Part shown: one piece after another, positions 37,628-45,832 of the stretch
Numbering within the stretch: the stretch's first letter is position 1
Layout of the letters: each line of letters opens with the position of its first letter
Source of the DNA: Mordavella massiliensis
GTDB lineage: Bacteria; Bacillota; Clostridia; Lachnospirales; Lachnospiraceae
Direction: 5' to 3'
DNA length: 64,000 bases
Assembly: GCF_016901695.1 (NCBI RefSeq)
Contig: NZ_JACJKS010000003.1
Coordinates: 1 to 64,000 of the forward strand
Notes under the pieces: generated by a model
Told to the model about the DNA's origin: nothing
What the model saw: only the letters and a program-made list of their open reading frames with translations
The model's database searches: none
Made by a program: the position numbers and the translations under genes

Positions 37628-37656
37628 AGTAATGGTTCACTCCTTTCCGAAAGAAG

Positions 37657-37690
37657 GCACCGGAAAGGCTGAAAGGCCATTCCGGCGCCC
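37657..37690 (-). terminator. Hairpin after the acidic membrane protein gene
   Basis: GGCACCGGAA (37657-37666) pairs with TTCCGGCGCC (37681-37690). On the minus strand TTCTTTC follows. It separates the upstream small gene from the CNNM/CorC start. Confidence 0.55.
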
Positions 37691-37716
37691 TGTTCGTGTC
37701 TGTTTTGTGCGGCTTT

Positions 37717-38067
37717 CTAGTCCTGCGCGTCTGCCTCTTCGGCAGCGGGATCCTGCGCGTCTGCCTCCCCGGCAGCGGGATCCTGCGCGTTTGCCTCCTC
37801 TTCGGCGGCAGCCTCCTGGGGCGCTTCCTCTGCGGCAGAGTCAGCTAAGTCAGCTTCTTCTTCGTCCTTTGCAGGGGTGTTGAGGGGGACATACTCCCGG
37901 TCGCCTACAGGTTTTAAATCGTTGTCGAGGTCGAAATCCTCATCCTCGAATGCATCCATATCGTCATCCACATCATCTGAAGAGGATTTTTTCAGATAAT
38001 AGAAAAGTCCGGCGGCGGCGCTTCCGACAGCGGCCAGGCCGAGCACACGTTTGATCCATTTTGCCAT
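37717..38067 (-). CDS. Small membrane-anchored acidic protein with C-terminal repeats
   Basis: The protein has 116 residues from the ATG at 38067 (AAAGGAG upstream). A basic start (MAKWIKRVLG) and one membrane segment (about 8-25) are followed by a soluble tail almost devoid of basic residues: an Asp-rich stretch (DDVDDDMDAFEDEDFDLDND) and an Ala/Glu-rich end. The end is built from repeats of about ten residues (ADAQDPAAEE). I do not recognise a family. It is divergent from the cardiolipin synthase gene. Confidence 0.7.
   Translation of the reverse strand: MAKWIKRVLGLAAVGSAAAGLFYYLKKSSSDDVDDDMDAFEDEDFDLDNDLKPVGDREYVPLNTPAKDEEEADLADSAAEEAPQEAAAEEEANAQDPAAGEADAQDPAAEEADAQD
37721..37800. repeat. 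30-bp tandem repeat inside the acidic protein gene
   Basis: Units start at 37721, 37751 and 37781 (each begins TCCTGCGCGT). The first two are nearly identical and the third is diverged. They encode the ADAQDPAAEE repeats in frame, so copy-number change would keep the gene intact. Confidence 0.75.
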
Positions 38068-38182
38068 AACTATGACTCCTTTCTGCGGACTGCATATATG
38101 ATAAATTATATTGTAATACTTTTTCACAAAAAAGGGAAGAGGGGATATGCAAATACTGACGAAATTCCGCATGCAGGTCCGG

Positions 38183-38211
38183 TTGTGGCTGCCGGGAAAG
38201 TGTGGTACACT
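38183..38211 (+). promoter_or_regulatory. Predicted cls promoter
   Basis: TTGTGG (38183-38188) and TACACT (38206-38211) are 17 nt apart, with a TGTGG extension before the -10. Confidence 0.55.
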
Positions 38212-38244
38212 GTATACTGTGCCAGACAAGATAAGGAGGACTAT

Positions 38245-39804
38245 ATGAAGATAAACAAACCGGGAAAAGCGAAATCAGGACTGTTCAGGATCGTATTCAG
38301 CCGTACAGGCTTTATTCTTCTTCTGATCCTGCTGCAGCTTGGACTCTTCGTTGTGACGACGAACATCCTGCAGGGATATGCGTTCTTTATACATGGCGGC
38401 CTCACCGTGCTCGGCGTGGTCGTGCTCATCTACATCATCAACTCGGAGGACAACCCTGCCTTCAAGATGACCTGGATGCTCTGCGTCATGGCCTTCCCGG
38501 CCGTGGCCACGATGTTCTACATCTATGTGAAGACGCAGGCCGGCACCCGCTGGATGGGCAAGCGTCTCGCCACCCTGCGGATCGAGACGGACCCCTACAT
38601 GATCCAGGATATCGACGTGCTGGACGCCCTGCGGGCCAGCAGGCCGTCCTACGGGAACCTGGCCAGCTACATGTCCCACCACGTGGGCTTCCCGGTGTAC
38701 CGGAACACGGAGGTGAAGTACTTCCCCCTGGGGGAGGACAAGTTTGAGGCCATGGTCACAGAGCTTGAGAAAGCGCGCAAATACATTTTTATGGAGTACT
38801 TCATCGTGGAGCGCGGATACATGTGGGACACCATCCTGAAGATCCTCATAAAGAAAGTGCGGGAGGGCGTGGAAGTCCGGTTCCTGTATGACGGCACCTG
38901 CGCCATCTCCCTGCTCCCCTACGACTACCCGCAGATGCTGGAGCGGAAGGGGATCCGGTGCAAGATGTCCAACCCCATCAAGCCGTTCCTCTCCACGGTG
39001 CAGAACAACCGGGATCACCGGAAGATCTGCGTCATCGACGGGAAAGTGGGCTTCACAGGCGGCGTCAACCTGGCGGATGAGTACATCAACCGCAAGGAGC
39101 GGTTCGGGCACTGGAAGGATACGGCCGTGATGCTGCGGGGCGACGCGGTGCAGAGCCTGACCATGCTGTTCCTGCAGATGTGGAACGTGGACGAGCAGGA
39201 GAGCGAGGACTACCGGCGCTACCTCACGCCCAGGCGCAGGGAGCTTCGGCGGGAGCTGGGGTACGTGCTCCCCTACGGGGACAGCCCCTTTGACAACGAG
39301 AACGTGGGCGAGGAGGTGTACTTCCACATCCTGAACCACGCCAAGAAGTACGTCCACATCATGACACCGTACCTCATCCTGGACAATGAGATGATCACCA
39401 CCCTCACCCGGGCGGCGAAGAGCGATGTGGAGGTCATCATCATCATGCCCCACATCCCGGACAAGTGGTACGCTTTTGCCGTGGCCAAGACGTACTACGG
39501 CGAACTCATCCGGGCGGGCGTGCAGATCTACGAGTACACGCCGGGCTTCGTCCACGCCAAGGTGTTCGTGTCCGACGACGACACGGCTACCGTGGGCAGC
39601 ATCAACCTGGACTACCGGAGCCTCTACCTGCACTTTGAGAACGGCGTGTTCATCTACAACAACTCCGTGGTGGATAGGATCGAGCGGGATTTCCAGCAGA
39701 CGCTGGCGAAATGCCACAAGGTGACCCTCCTGGAGGTGCGGAGCCAGAGCCTGTTCACCAAGATCTCCGGCCAGGTGCTGCGCCTGGTGGCGCCGCTGAT
39801 GTAG
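38245..39804 (+). CDS. cls: Cardiolipin synthase (phospholipase D superfamily)
   Basis: The protein has 519 residues from the ATG at 38245, which follows AAGGAGG. Two N-terminal membrane segments (about 17-37 and 47-66) and a third near 75-95 anchor it; two HKD catalytic motifs follow, HRKICVIDGKVGFTGG near 259 and HAKVFVSDDDTATVGS near 439. It condenses two phosphatidylglycerols to cardiolipin at the membrane. An upstream reading from 38098 crosses the promoter and is rejected. Confidence 0.93.
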   Translation: MKINKPGKAKSGLFRIVFSRTGFILLLILLQLGLFVVTTNILQGYAFFIHGGLTVLGVVVLIYIINSEDNPAFKMTWMLCVMAFPAVATMFYIYVKTQAGTRWMGKRLATLRIETDPYMIQDIDVLDALRASRPSYGNLASYMSHHVGFPVYRNTEVKYFPLGEDKFEAMVTELEKARKYIFMEYFIVERGYMWDTILKILIKKVREGVEVRFLYDGTCAISLLPYDYPQMLERKGIRCKMSNPIKPFLSTVQNNRDHRKICVIDGKVGFTGGVNLADEYINRKERFGHWKDTAVMLRGDAVQSLTMLFLQMWNVDEQESEDYRRYLTPRRRELRRELGYVLPYGDSPFDNENVGEEVYFHILNHAKKYVHIMTPYLILDNEMITTLTRAAKSDVEVIIIMPHIPDKWYAFAVAKTYYGELIRAGVQIYEYTPGFVHAKVFVSDDDTATVGSINLDYRSLYLHFENGVFIYNNSVVDRIERDFQQTLAKCHKVTLLEVRSQSLFTKISGQVLRLVAPLM

Positions 39805-39919
39805 GCCGGCCCGGGGACGGGAAAAAATCTATTGTACAAAAACTGTGAAATATAGTATAATGCTTATGGCTGTTTTTCAGCCGTCTAATGTATGCAAATG
39901 ATATGCAGGAGGAATGGAA

Positions 39920-41200
39920 ATGGTAAAAGCAGTAGTGGGCGCCAACTGGGGCGATGAAGGCAAAGGTAAGATTACCGATATGCTGGGAGAGAACGCGGAC
40001 ATCATCGTCCGGTTCCAGGGCGGCGCCAACGCAGGTCACACGATCATCAATGATTACGGGAAGTTCGCACTTCACACCCTGCCGTCCGGCGTGTTCTACA
40101 GCCACACGACGAGCATCATCGGGAACGGCGTGGCGCTGGATATCCCCCGCCTCTTCGGCGAGATCCAGTCGATCGTGGAGAAGGGCGTTCCGATGCCGAA
40201 GATCCTCGTGTCGGACAGGGCCCAGATCGTTATGTCCTACCACAAGAATTTTGACGCGTACGAGGAGGAGAGACTGGGAGGCAGGTCCTTCGGATCCACC
40301 AAGTCCGGGATCGCGCCGTTCTACTCAGACAAGTACGCCAAGATCGGCTTCCAGGTGAGCGAGCTCTTCGACGACGAGCTGCTCAGGGAGAAGACCGTGC
40401 GGGTGGCAGAGCAGAAGAACGTGCTGCTGGAGCACCTGTACCACAAACCATTGATCGACCCTGCTGACTTATATAGAGAATTAAAAGAGTACAAAGAGAT
40501 GATCGAGCCCTATGTGTGCAATGTATCTCTCTTCCTTTACAATGCCCTGAAGGAGGGCAAGGAGATCCTTCTGGAGGGACAGCTCGGCTCCCTGAAGGAT
40601 CCGGACCACGGGATCTACCCCATGGTCACCTCCTCCTCCACGCTGGCCGGATACGGCGCCATCGGGGCCGGCATCCCGCCCTATGAGATCCGGCAGATCA
40701 TCACGGTCTGCAAGGCCTACTCCAGCGCGGTGGGCGCGGGCGCCTTTGTGAGCGAGATCTTCGGCGACGAGGCGGACGAGCTCCGCAGACGCGGCGGGGA
40801 CGGCGGCGAGTTCGGCGCGACGACGGGCCGGCCGAGGCGCATGGGCTGGTTTGACTGCGTGGCCTCCAAGTACGGATGCCGCCTGCAGGGTACCACAGAC
40901 GTGGCCTTCACGGTGCTGGACGTCCTGGGCTACCTGGACGAGATCCCGGTCTGCGTGGGATACGAGATCGACGGGGAAGTGACGACAGAGTTCCCCACCA
41001 CGCACCTGCTTGAGAAGGCAAAGCCGGTCCTTAAAAAGCTGCCGGGCTGGAAGTGCGATATCCGCGGCATCCGGAAGTATGAGGACCTGCCGGAGAACTG
41101 CCGGAATTACATCGAGTTCATCGAGAGGGAGATCGGCTACCCGATCACCATGATCTCCAACGGACCGGGCAGAAAGGACATCATCTACAGAACGAAATAA
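39920..41200 (+). CDS. purA: Adenylosuccinate synthetase
   Basis: PurA converts IMP and aspartate to adenylosuccinate with GTP, the first committed step to AMP. The 426-residue product starts at ATG 39920: the AGGAGG site is 7 nt away, while the ATG at 39914 is only 1 nt from it. The GTP motif GDEGKGK is at 11-17, followed by GGANAGHTI, GTTTGRPRR-like (GATTGRPRRMGWFD) and STKSGI. It works with PurB, encoded at 56232 in this window. Confidence 0.96.
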   Translation: MVKAVVGANWGDEGKGKITDMLGENADIIVRFQGGANAGHTIINDYGKFALHTLPSGVFYSHTTSIIGNGVALDIPRLFGEIQSIVEKGVPMPKILVSDRAQIVMSYHKNFDAYEEERLGGRSFGSTKSGIAPFYSDKYAKIGFQVSELFDDELLREKTVRVAEQKNVLLEHLYHKPLIDPADLYRELKEYKEMIEPYVCNVSLFLYNALKEGKEILLEGQLGSLKDPDHGIYPMVTSSSTLAGYGAIGAGIPPYEIRQIITVCKAYSSAVGAGAFVSEIFGDEADELRRRGGDGGEFGATTGRPRRMGWFDCVASKYGCRLQGTTDVAFTVLDVLGYLDEIPVCVGYEIDGEVTTEFPTTHLLEKAKPVLKKLPGWKCDIRGIRKYEDLPENCRNYIEFIEREIGYPITMISNGPGRKDIIYRTK

Positions 41201-41214
41201 GCGGTCACAACGCC

Positions 41215-41250
41215 ATGGGGCAGAGTCTTTGCACTCTGCCTCATTTTTTT
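41215..41250 (+). terminator. purA terminator
   Basis: ATGGGGCAGAGT (41215-41226) and ACTCTGCCTCAT (41233-41244) form a 12-bp stem with one G-U pair, followed by seven T. Confidence 0.85.
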
Positions 41251-41251
41251 G

Positions 41252-41281
41252 TTGACAGGACATCCCTGCCTGTGGTATCCT
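41252..41281 (+). promoter_or_regulatory. Predicted promoter of the symporter gene
   Basis: TTGACA (41252-41257) and TATCCT (41276-41281) are 18 nt apart with a TGTGG before the -10. The -35 starts right after the purA terminator. Confidence 0.6.
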
Positions 41282-41351
41282 TGCAGGGAAATAATTTAAT
41301 GCTTTAAAGTGTTGCGGTTTAAAGCGTCAGAGAAAAAAGGAGGAAATAGAA

Positions 41352-42881
41352 ATGGTAAGCAAGCTTGTGATCCTGCTGTTATTCTTTATCGTGATGGTGG
41401 CAGTGGGGATCTATGCGAGGAGACATGCAAACAGTGTAGACGGATTTGTGCTGGGCGGCCGGTCGGTGGGACCGTGGCTGACAGCCTTCGCCTACGGAAC
41501 CTCCTATTTCTCTGCGGTCGTGTTTGTCGGGTACGCGGGGCAGTTCGGCTGGAAGTACGGCCTTTCATCCACCTGGATCGGCATCGGGAACGCGGTCATC
41601 GGAAGCCTGCTCGCCTGGGTTGTCTTAGGAAGGCGCACGCGGGTCATGAGCCAGCACCTGGGGTCCCGCACCATGCCGGATTTCTTCGGGGAGAGGTACG
41701 AAAGCCGGGGGCTGAAGATCGCCGCCTCGGCCATCGTGTTCATCTTCCTTGTGCCCTACACGGCATCCATCTACAACGGCCTGTCCAGGCTGTTCGGGAT
41801 GGCCTTTCACATCCCCTACGCCTGGTGCGTCATCCTCATGGCAGTCATCACGGCGGTGTACGTCATCCTGGGCGGCTACATGGCCACGGCCATCAATGAC
41901 TTTATCCAGGGCATCATCATGCTGGCCGGGATCGTGGCGGTCATCGCGGCGGTGCTCTCCGGGCAGGGCGGTTTCATGGAGGCGGTGGGGAAGATGGCGC
42001 AGATCCCAAGCGACGTGGATGTGACCCTCGGCCAGCCGGGAGCCTTCACCTCCTTCTTCGGGCCGGATCCTCTCAACCTGCTCGGCGTGGTGATCCTCAC
42101 GTCCCTGGGCACCTGGGGCCTGCCGCAGATGATCCACAAGTTCTACACCATCCGGGATGAGAAATCCATCCATACGGGAACGGTCATCTCCACGGTGTTC
42201 GCCATCGTGGTGTCAGGCGGGTGCTACTTCCTGGGCGGCTTCGGACGGCTCTTTGACGCGCCGGATATCTACGGCGCGGACGGCTCCGTGGTATACGACA
42301 GCATCATCCCCTTCATGCTGTCCGGCCTGCCGGACATCCTGGTGGGCATTGTGGTGATCCTCGTGCTGTCGGCGTCCATGTCCACCCTGTCCTCCCTGGT
42401 CCTCACGTCCAGCTCCACCCTGACGCTGGATTTCCTGAAGGACACAGTGATGAAGAAGATGAGCGAGCGCAGGCAGATCATCGTGATGCAGCTTCTGATC
42501 GTGTTCTTCATCGCCCTCTCCGTGGTGCTGGCGCTGGATCCCCCGGCTTTCATCGCCCAGCTCATGGGCATCTCCTGGGGCGCGCTGGCCGGCGCGTTCC
42601 TGGCGCCCTTCCTGTACGGCCTGTACTGGAAGCGGACGACGAAGGCCGCCGTGTGGGCCAGCTTTGCCACAGGCGTGGGCATGACCGTGTCCAACATGTT
42701 CCTCGGCTTCTTTGAGTCCTCCATCAACGCGGGAGCCGCCGCCATGGTGGCGGGCATGGTGGTGGTGCCGGTGGTGAGCCTTCTCACGCCGGCGCCCCCG
42801 GCCGGGCAGACAGACCGGATCTTCGCCTGCTACGAGGAGACGGTGGTGATCAGCAAGAAGCATTCGCTGGAGGAAAAATAA
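41352..42881 (+). CDS. Sodium:solute symporter (SSS family)
   Basis: This 509-residue protein has about 13 membrane segments and the family core (GRSVGPWLTAFAYGTSYFSAVVFVGYAG near 37-64; LGGYMATAINDFIQGIIMLAGI near 176-197). The family imports sugars, amino acids, carboxylates or vitamins with Na+. The sequence does not show the substrate. GAGGAAATAGAA precedes the ATG. It stands alone between the purA terminator and a short-gene region. Confidence 0.88.
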   Translation: MVSKLVILLLFFIVMVAVGIYARRHANSVDGFVLGGRSVGPWLTAFAYGTSYFSAVVFVGYAGQFGWKYGLSSTWIGIGNAVIGSLLAWVVLGRRTRVMSQHLGSRTMPDFFGERYESRGLKIAASAIVFIFLVPYTASIYNGLSRLFGMAFHIPYAWCVILMAVITAVYVILGGYMATAINDFIQGIIMLAGIVAVIAAVLSGQGGFMEAVGKMAQIPSDVDVTLGQPGAFTSFFGPDPLNLLGVVILTSLGTWGLPQMIHKFYTIRDEKSIHTGTVISTVFAIVVSGGCYFLGGFGRLFDAPDIYGADGSVVYDSIIPFMLSGLPDILVGIVVILVLSASMSTLSSLVLTSSSTLTLDFLKDTVMKKMSERRQIIVMQLLIVFFIALSVVLALDPPAFIAQLMGISWGALAGAFLAPFLYGLYWKRTTKAAVWASFATGVGMTVSNMFLGFFESSINAGAAAMVAGMVVVPVVSLLTPAPPAGQTDRIFACYEETVVISKKHSLEEK

Positions 42882-43061
42882 AGAAAGATTTAAGAAAACC
42901 CTTACTTTTATTTTAGCTTCTCTCCATCAGCCGTACACATTTACCGTGTATCCTGTATGGTGTACAGAGAAAACATGTCATAAAAGGAAGCCGCCGGCCA
43001 TATAATGATAGAGCCGGGAAAACGGACCTGAGGAGTATAAATAGAAGTGGAGGTATGCGGC

Positions 43062-43217
43062 ATGAGACACGGCTTGAGAGAAGAGAGGACCCCGGAATCC
43101 ATCTCCATGGAGGAGTACCTGACCAGGCGTCAGAAGATGAAGGAGGGCCAGAGGAAGAGGAGCAGCCGGAATAAAGAAAAGAGCCCGGCCTGGATGTGGG
43201 CCGGACTCTACGTCTGA
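43062..43217 (+). CDS. Hypothetical 51-residue basic protein
   Basis: This short ORF starts MRHGLREERTPESISMEEYL, with a GGAGG site 8 nt upstream and a TATAAT at 43001-43006. It is rich in Arg, Lys and Glu, and ends WMWAGLYV. No family is recognised. Its last 10 nt overlap the 3' end of the convergent gene at 43208. The ribosome site and -10 favour translation, but evidence is modest. Confidence 0.45.
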   Translation: MRHGLREERTPESISMEEYLTRRQKMKEGQRKRSSRNKEKSPAWMWAGLYV

Positions 43218-43459
43218 GTGTTCCCCGGATCTTCTGTCCCGCCTTCTTCCTCCTCCCGGGGTCTGCCATTCTGCAGGTTCCTGTACACGAGGGTGTAGGC
43301 ATACAGAAGGACAGGGATGACGACGGTGCACACGAGGGAGGCCTTGAGAAGCCCCGCCGTCTGCGAGTGGTCTGTGAGCGCGAAAAACAAAGTGCTGCCG
43401 TACATGGCGAGGAGCAGGAGGGCTCCGCAGGCAGCCAGGATCCGCCGGATCTTTTTCAT
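43208..43459 (-). CDS. Small two-segment membrane protein
   Basis: The protein has 83 residues from the ATG at 43459, preceded by AAGGGGATGATC. Two hydrophobic segments (about 5-27 and 39-58) are followed by an acidic tail (PREEEEGGTEDPGN). I recognise no functional family. It is divergent from the SEC-C protein gene. Longer readings upstream on this strand fall in the opposite gene and are rejected. Confidence 0.65.
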   Translation of the reverse strand: MKKIRRILAACGALLLLAMYGSTLFFALTDHSQTAGLLKASLVCTVVIPVLLYAYTLVYRNLQNGRPREEEEGGTEDPGNTQT

Positions 43460-43521
43460 GAGATCATCCCCTTTCAGGGAAATTATAAACGGCGGACGGG
43501 AAAAAATCAAATCCATCCTCT

Positions 43522-43549
43522 TTGAAAATGGAGGAAAATAGTATATAAT
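43522..43549 (+). promoter_or_regulatory. Predicted promoter of the SEC-C protein operon
   Basis: TTGAAA (43522-43527) and TATAAT (43544-43549) are 16 nt apart. A short inverted repeat CCCGC/GCGGG lies in the leader near 43572. Confidence 0.55.
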
Positions 43550-43605
43550 AGGGCTTGCACAGAAAAAACACCCGCGGATGCGGGGGACACAAAGGAGTAT
43601 AGAAT

Positions 43606-44109
43606 ATGAGTACATTACTGGAACAGTGGCGCGCCACCGCTTACAATGAGAAGGCAGACAGGGGACAGCTGCAGAAATTCTGGAGTTCCTACTTCCAGAT
43701 CGAGAAGGAGATCTACGAGCAGCTTCTGTCCAACCCGGACGAGGGAGTGCGCGGGACTGTGAAAGAGCTGGCAGACAGATTCGGCCACAGCGTGATGACC
43801 ATGGTGGGCTTCCTGGACGGCATCGACGAGAGCCTGAAGGTTGCCAATCCCCTGGAGACGATGGACGAGGACACGCAGGTGAACCTGGTCTATGACAAGG
43901 CCCTCCTGTACAAGAACATGGTCGCTGCAAAGGCGGACTGGCTCTACAACCTTCCCCAGTGGGACAGCATCTTTACGGAGGAGGAGCGCAAGGCCCTCTA
44001 CAAGGAGCAGAAGGAGTCCGGCACGATCCGCAAGCCGAAGAAGATCGGGCGCAACGATCCCTGCCCCTGCGGAAGCGGAAAGAAATACAAGCACTGCTGC
44101 GGCAGGTAG
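43606..44109 (+). CDS. SEC-C metal-binding motif protein
   Basis: The protein has 167 residues. The first ~145 form a helical domain; the end is a canonical SEC-C zinc motif ([20 protein letters not shown]), as at the SecA C-terminus, which binds SecB or ribosomes. A free-standing helical protein with this motif is common in Lachnospiraceae; its function is not known to me. AAAGGAG lies upstream of the ATG. It is followed after 7 nt by the YdcF-like gene. Confidence 0.85.
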   Translation: MSTLLEQWRATAYNEKADRGQLQKFWSSYFQIEKEIYEQLLSNPDEGVRGTVKELADRFGHSVMTMVGFLDGIDESLKVANPLETMDEDTQVNLVYDKALLYKNMVAAKADWLYNLPQWDSIFTEEERKALYKEQKESGTIRKPKKIGRNDPCPCGSGKKYKHCCGR

Positions 44110-44116
44110 GACGGGG

Positions 44117-44851
44117 ATGGTCATGCTGGCAGCGGCGGCGCTTTGCCTGCTCTACTACCTGCTCATCTCTGCGGCGATGAGAAAGTGGAATTCCACCTTT
44201 GCCGGGTTCTGGCCCGGGGCCGGGGCTGTGTGCCTTGCGGGGCACATGGCCGTCACATGGGGGCCCCGCCGGCTGGCCCTGACGGTGTGGTGCCTCTTTC
44301 TCATTGCCCTTTTTGTATTTGCGGCCGTGGAGCTTCTGATCCTCACCGGCATGCGGGAGGAGGGCGGGGACGACTGCCCGGTCATCCTCGTGCTGGGCGC
44401 CCAGATCCGGGGGCGCGCTGTGACAGTGTCCCTGCGGCGCAGGCTGGACCGGGCGGCAGCGTGGCTTGAGCGACATCCCGGCGGCCGGGTGATCGTCTCC
44501 GGCGGCCGGGGAAAAGGGGAGGAGATCACGGAAGCAGCCGCCATGGCGGCCTATCTGGAGGAGCGCGGGATCGACCGGGAGAGGATCCTTCTGGAGGACG
44601 CATCCACCACCACGTGGGAGAATCTCCTGTTTTCAAAAAGATATATCGAAGACGCGGACGGGCCGGTGGGCATCGTGACAAACAACTTTCACATGTACCG
44701 GGCGAAGGCGTACGCAAGGAGAGCCGGGTACCGGGATCCGCGGGGCCTTCCCGCGCCCTGCGGCAGGGTGCTCTTTTTGAACTACATGACAAGAGAGTTC
44801 TTCGCGGTGTGGAAAATGTGGATCGCAAGGAAACAAGTCTCCGGCAGATGA
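44117..44851 (+). CDS. YdcF/SanA family (DUF218) membrane protein
   Basis: This 244-residue protein has three N-terminal membrane segments (about 2-22, 27-45, 53-75) and a DUF218 domain from about 88: VILVLGAQIRG, GRVIVSGGRGKGEE, STTTWENLLFSKR and VTNNFHMYRAKAYARRAG. The family is linked to envelope functions including vancomycin-sensitivity phenotypes in E. coli (SanA). The start is ATG 44117 with a weak site; 44123 is an alternative. It is cotranscribed with the thioesterase gene 27 nt downstream. Confidence 0.85.
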   Translation: MVMLAAAALCLLYYLLISAAMRKWNSTFAGFWPGAGAVCLAGHMAVTWGPRRLALTVWCLFLIALFVFAAVELLILTGMREEGGDDCPVILVLGAQIRGRAVTVSLRRRLDRAAAWLERHPGGRVIVSGGRGKGEEITEAAAMAAYLEERGIDRERILLEDASTTTWENLLFSKRYIEDADGPVGIVTNNFHMYRAKAYARRAGYRDPRGLPAPCGRVLFLNYMTREFFAVWKMWIARKQVSGR

Positions 44852-44878
44852 GGCCGGAAGAAACGGGGAACAGGAAGG

Positions 44879-45325
44879 ATGAGAGAAATACAGGAATACA
44901 GACACAAGGTACAGTACTATGAGACGGACCAGATGGGGATCGTGCATCACTCCAACTATATCCGCTGGTTCGAGGAGGCGCGGACGGACCTGATGGAGCA
45001 GCTTGGCATGGGCTACGACCGGATGGAGGCGCTGGGGATCGGAAGTCCGGTCCTGGCCGTGGAGGCGGACTACCTGCGCATGGTCCACTTCGGGGATACG
45101 GTGTCCATCCGCACAAAGATGGAGGAGTACAACGGCATCAAGCTGACCCTGAAGTATGAAGTCACAGATGAAAAGACCGGCATGGTGCACTGCCGGGGGC
45201 TGACGAAGCACTGCTTCCTCGGCACCAGGGGAAGGCCGGTGTCCCTCAAGAGGGACTTCCCGGATATCCACGCCATGTTTCTTGAGGCGGCCGGGCAGCC
45301 TGCAAAAAAACAGACAGATGCATAA
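44879..45325 (+). CDS. Acyl-CoA thioesterase, YbgC/4HBT hot-dog family
   Basis: This 148-residue protein carries the catalytic motif YYETDQMGIVHHSNYIRWFEEAR, with Asp17 the family's acid residue. It should hydrolyse acyl-CoA or acyl-ACP esters in the cytoplasm. Chain-length preference is not visible. It is downstream of the YdcF-like gene, with GGAAGGATG at the start. Confidence 0.9.
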   Translation: MREIQEYRHKVQYYETDQMGIVHHSNYIRWFEEARTDLMEQLGMGYDRMEALGIGSPVLAVEADYLRMVHFGDTVSIRTKMEEYNGIKLTLKYEVTDEKTGMVHCRGLTKHCFLGTRGRPVSLKRDFPDIHAMFLEAAGQPAKKQTDA

Positions 45326-45381
45326 TTTTTAAGAAAACGGCAGATACTGCTCCTGATGAACAGGAAAAGGAGGTAGTATCT

Positions 45382-45726
45382 ATGCCGGAATTAAAATGCA
45401 CGGTGCAGACCTGTAAGCACAACCAGAACTACTACTGCACACTGGACAAGATCCAGGTGGGCGGCAATGCGGCCAAGAAGCCGGAGGAGACATGCTGCGA
45501 CAGTTTTGCGGAGCGGGGAGGCGCGGGCGGCGCGTCCTACAGCAACGCGGCATACGGCGCCTACACGGACAGCGCGGGCAGCGCGTCCGCCTGCAGCTGC
45601 GTGGACTGCCAGGCCGTGGAGTGCAGGTACAACGACAACTGCCACTGCCATGCGGGCAAGATCAGCGTGGAGGGCGGCAATGCCTGCCAGAGCAGCGAGA
45701 CAGAGTGCGCCACATTTACCTGCTGA
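45382..45726 (+). CDS. DUF1540 cysteine-rich protein
   Basis: This 114-residue protein has two copies of the DUF1540 motif (CTVQTCKHNQNYYCTLDKI near 6-24 and CSCVDCQAVECRYNDNCHC near 72-90), joined by a Gly/Ala/Ser-rich linker. The regular cysteines suggest metal binding. AAAGGAGG precedes the ATG. Function is unknown. It is abundant in spore-forming clostridia. Confidence 0.88.
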   Translation: MPELKCTVQTCKHNQNYYCTLDKIQVGGNAAKKPEETCCDSFAERGGAGGASYSNAAYGAYTDSAGSASACSCVDCQAVECRYNDNCHCHAGKISVEGGNACQSSETECATFTC

Positions 45727-45740
45727 GACTGAGCGGGACG

Positions 45741-45766
45741 GGAAGGGGGATGCCCCTTCCTTTTTA
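45741..45766 (+). terminator. Terminator after the DUF1540 gene
   Basis: GGAAGGGG (45741-45748) and CCCCTTCC (45753-45760) flank a GATG-type loop and are followed by TTTTTA. Confidence 0.85.
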
Positions 45767-45767
45767 T

Positions 45768-45796
45768 TTGCTTTTTCGGGCGGAGATTGCTATAAT
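45768..45796 (+). promoter_or_regulatory. Predicted metA promoter
   Basis: TTGCTT (45768-45773) and TATAAT (45791-45796) are 17 nt apart. No S-box (SAM) riboswitch fits in the 36-nt leader. Confidence 0.55.
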
Positions 45797-45832
45797 TTTC
45801 ATTGAAAATGCAGATAAAAGAGGAGAACAGCT

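Noticed and set aside
37721-37800. Tandem repeats as a CRISPR array
   Set aside because: Units are contiguous without unique spacers and encode a protein repeat in frame.
45797-45832. S-box SAM riboswitch before metA
   Set aside because: The predicted leader is only about 30 nt, far too short.
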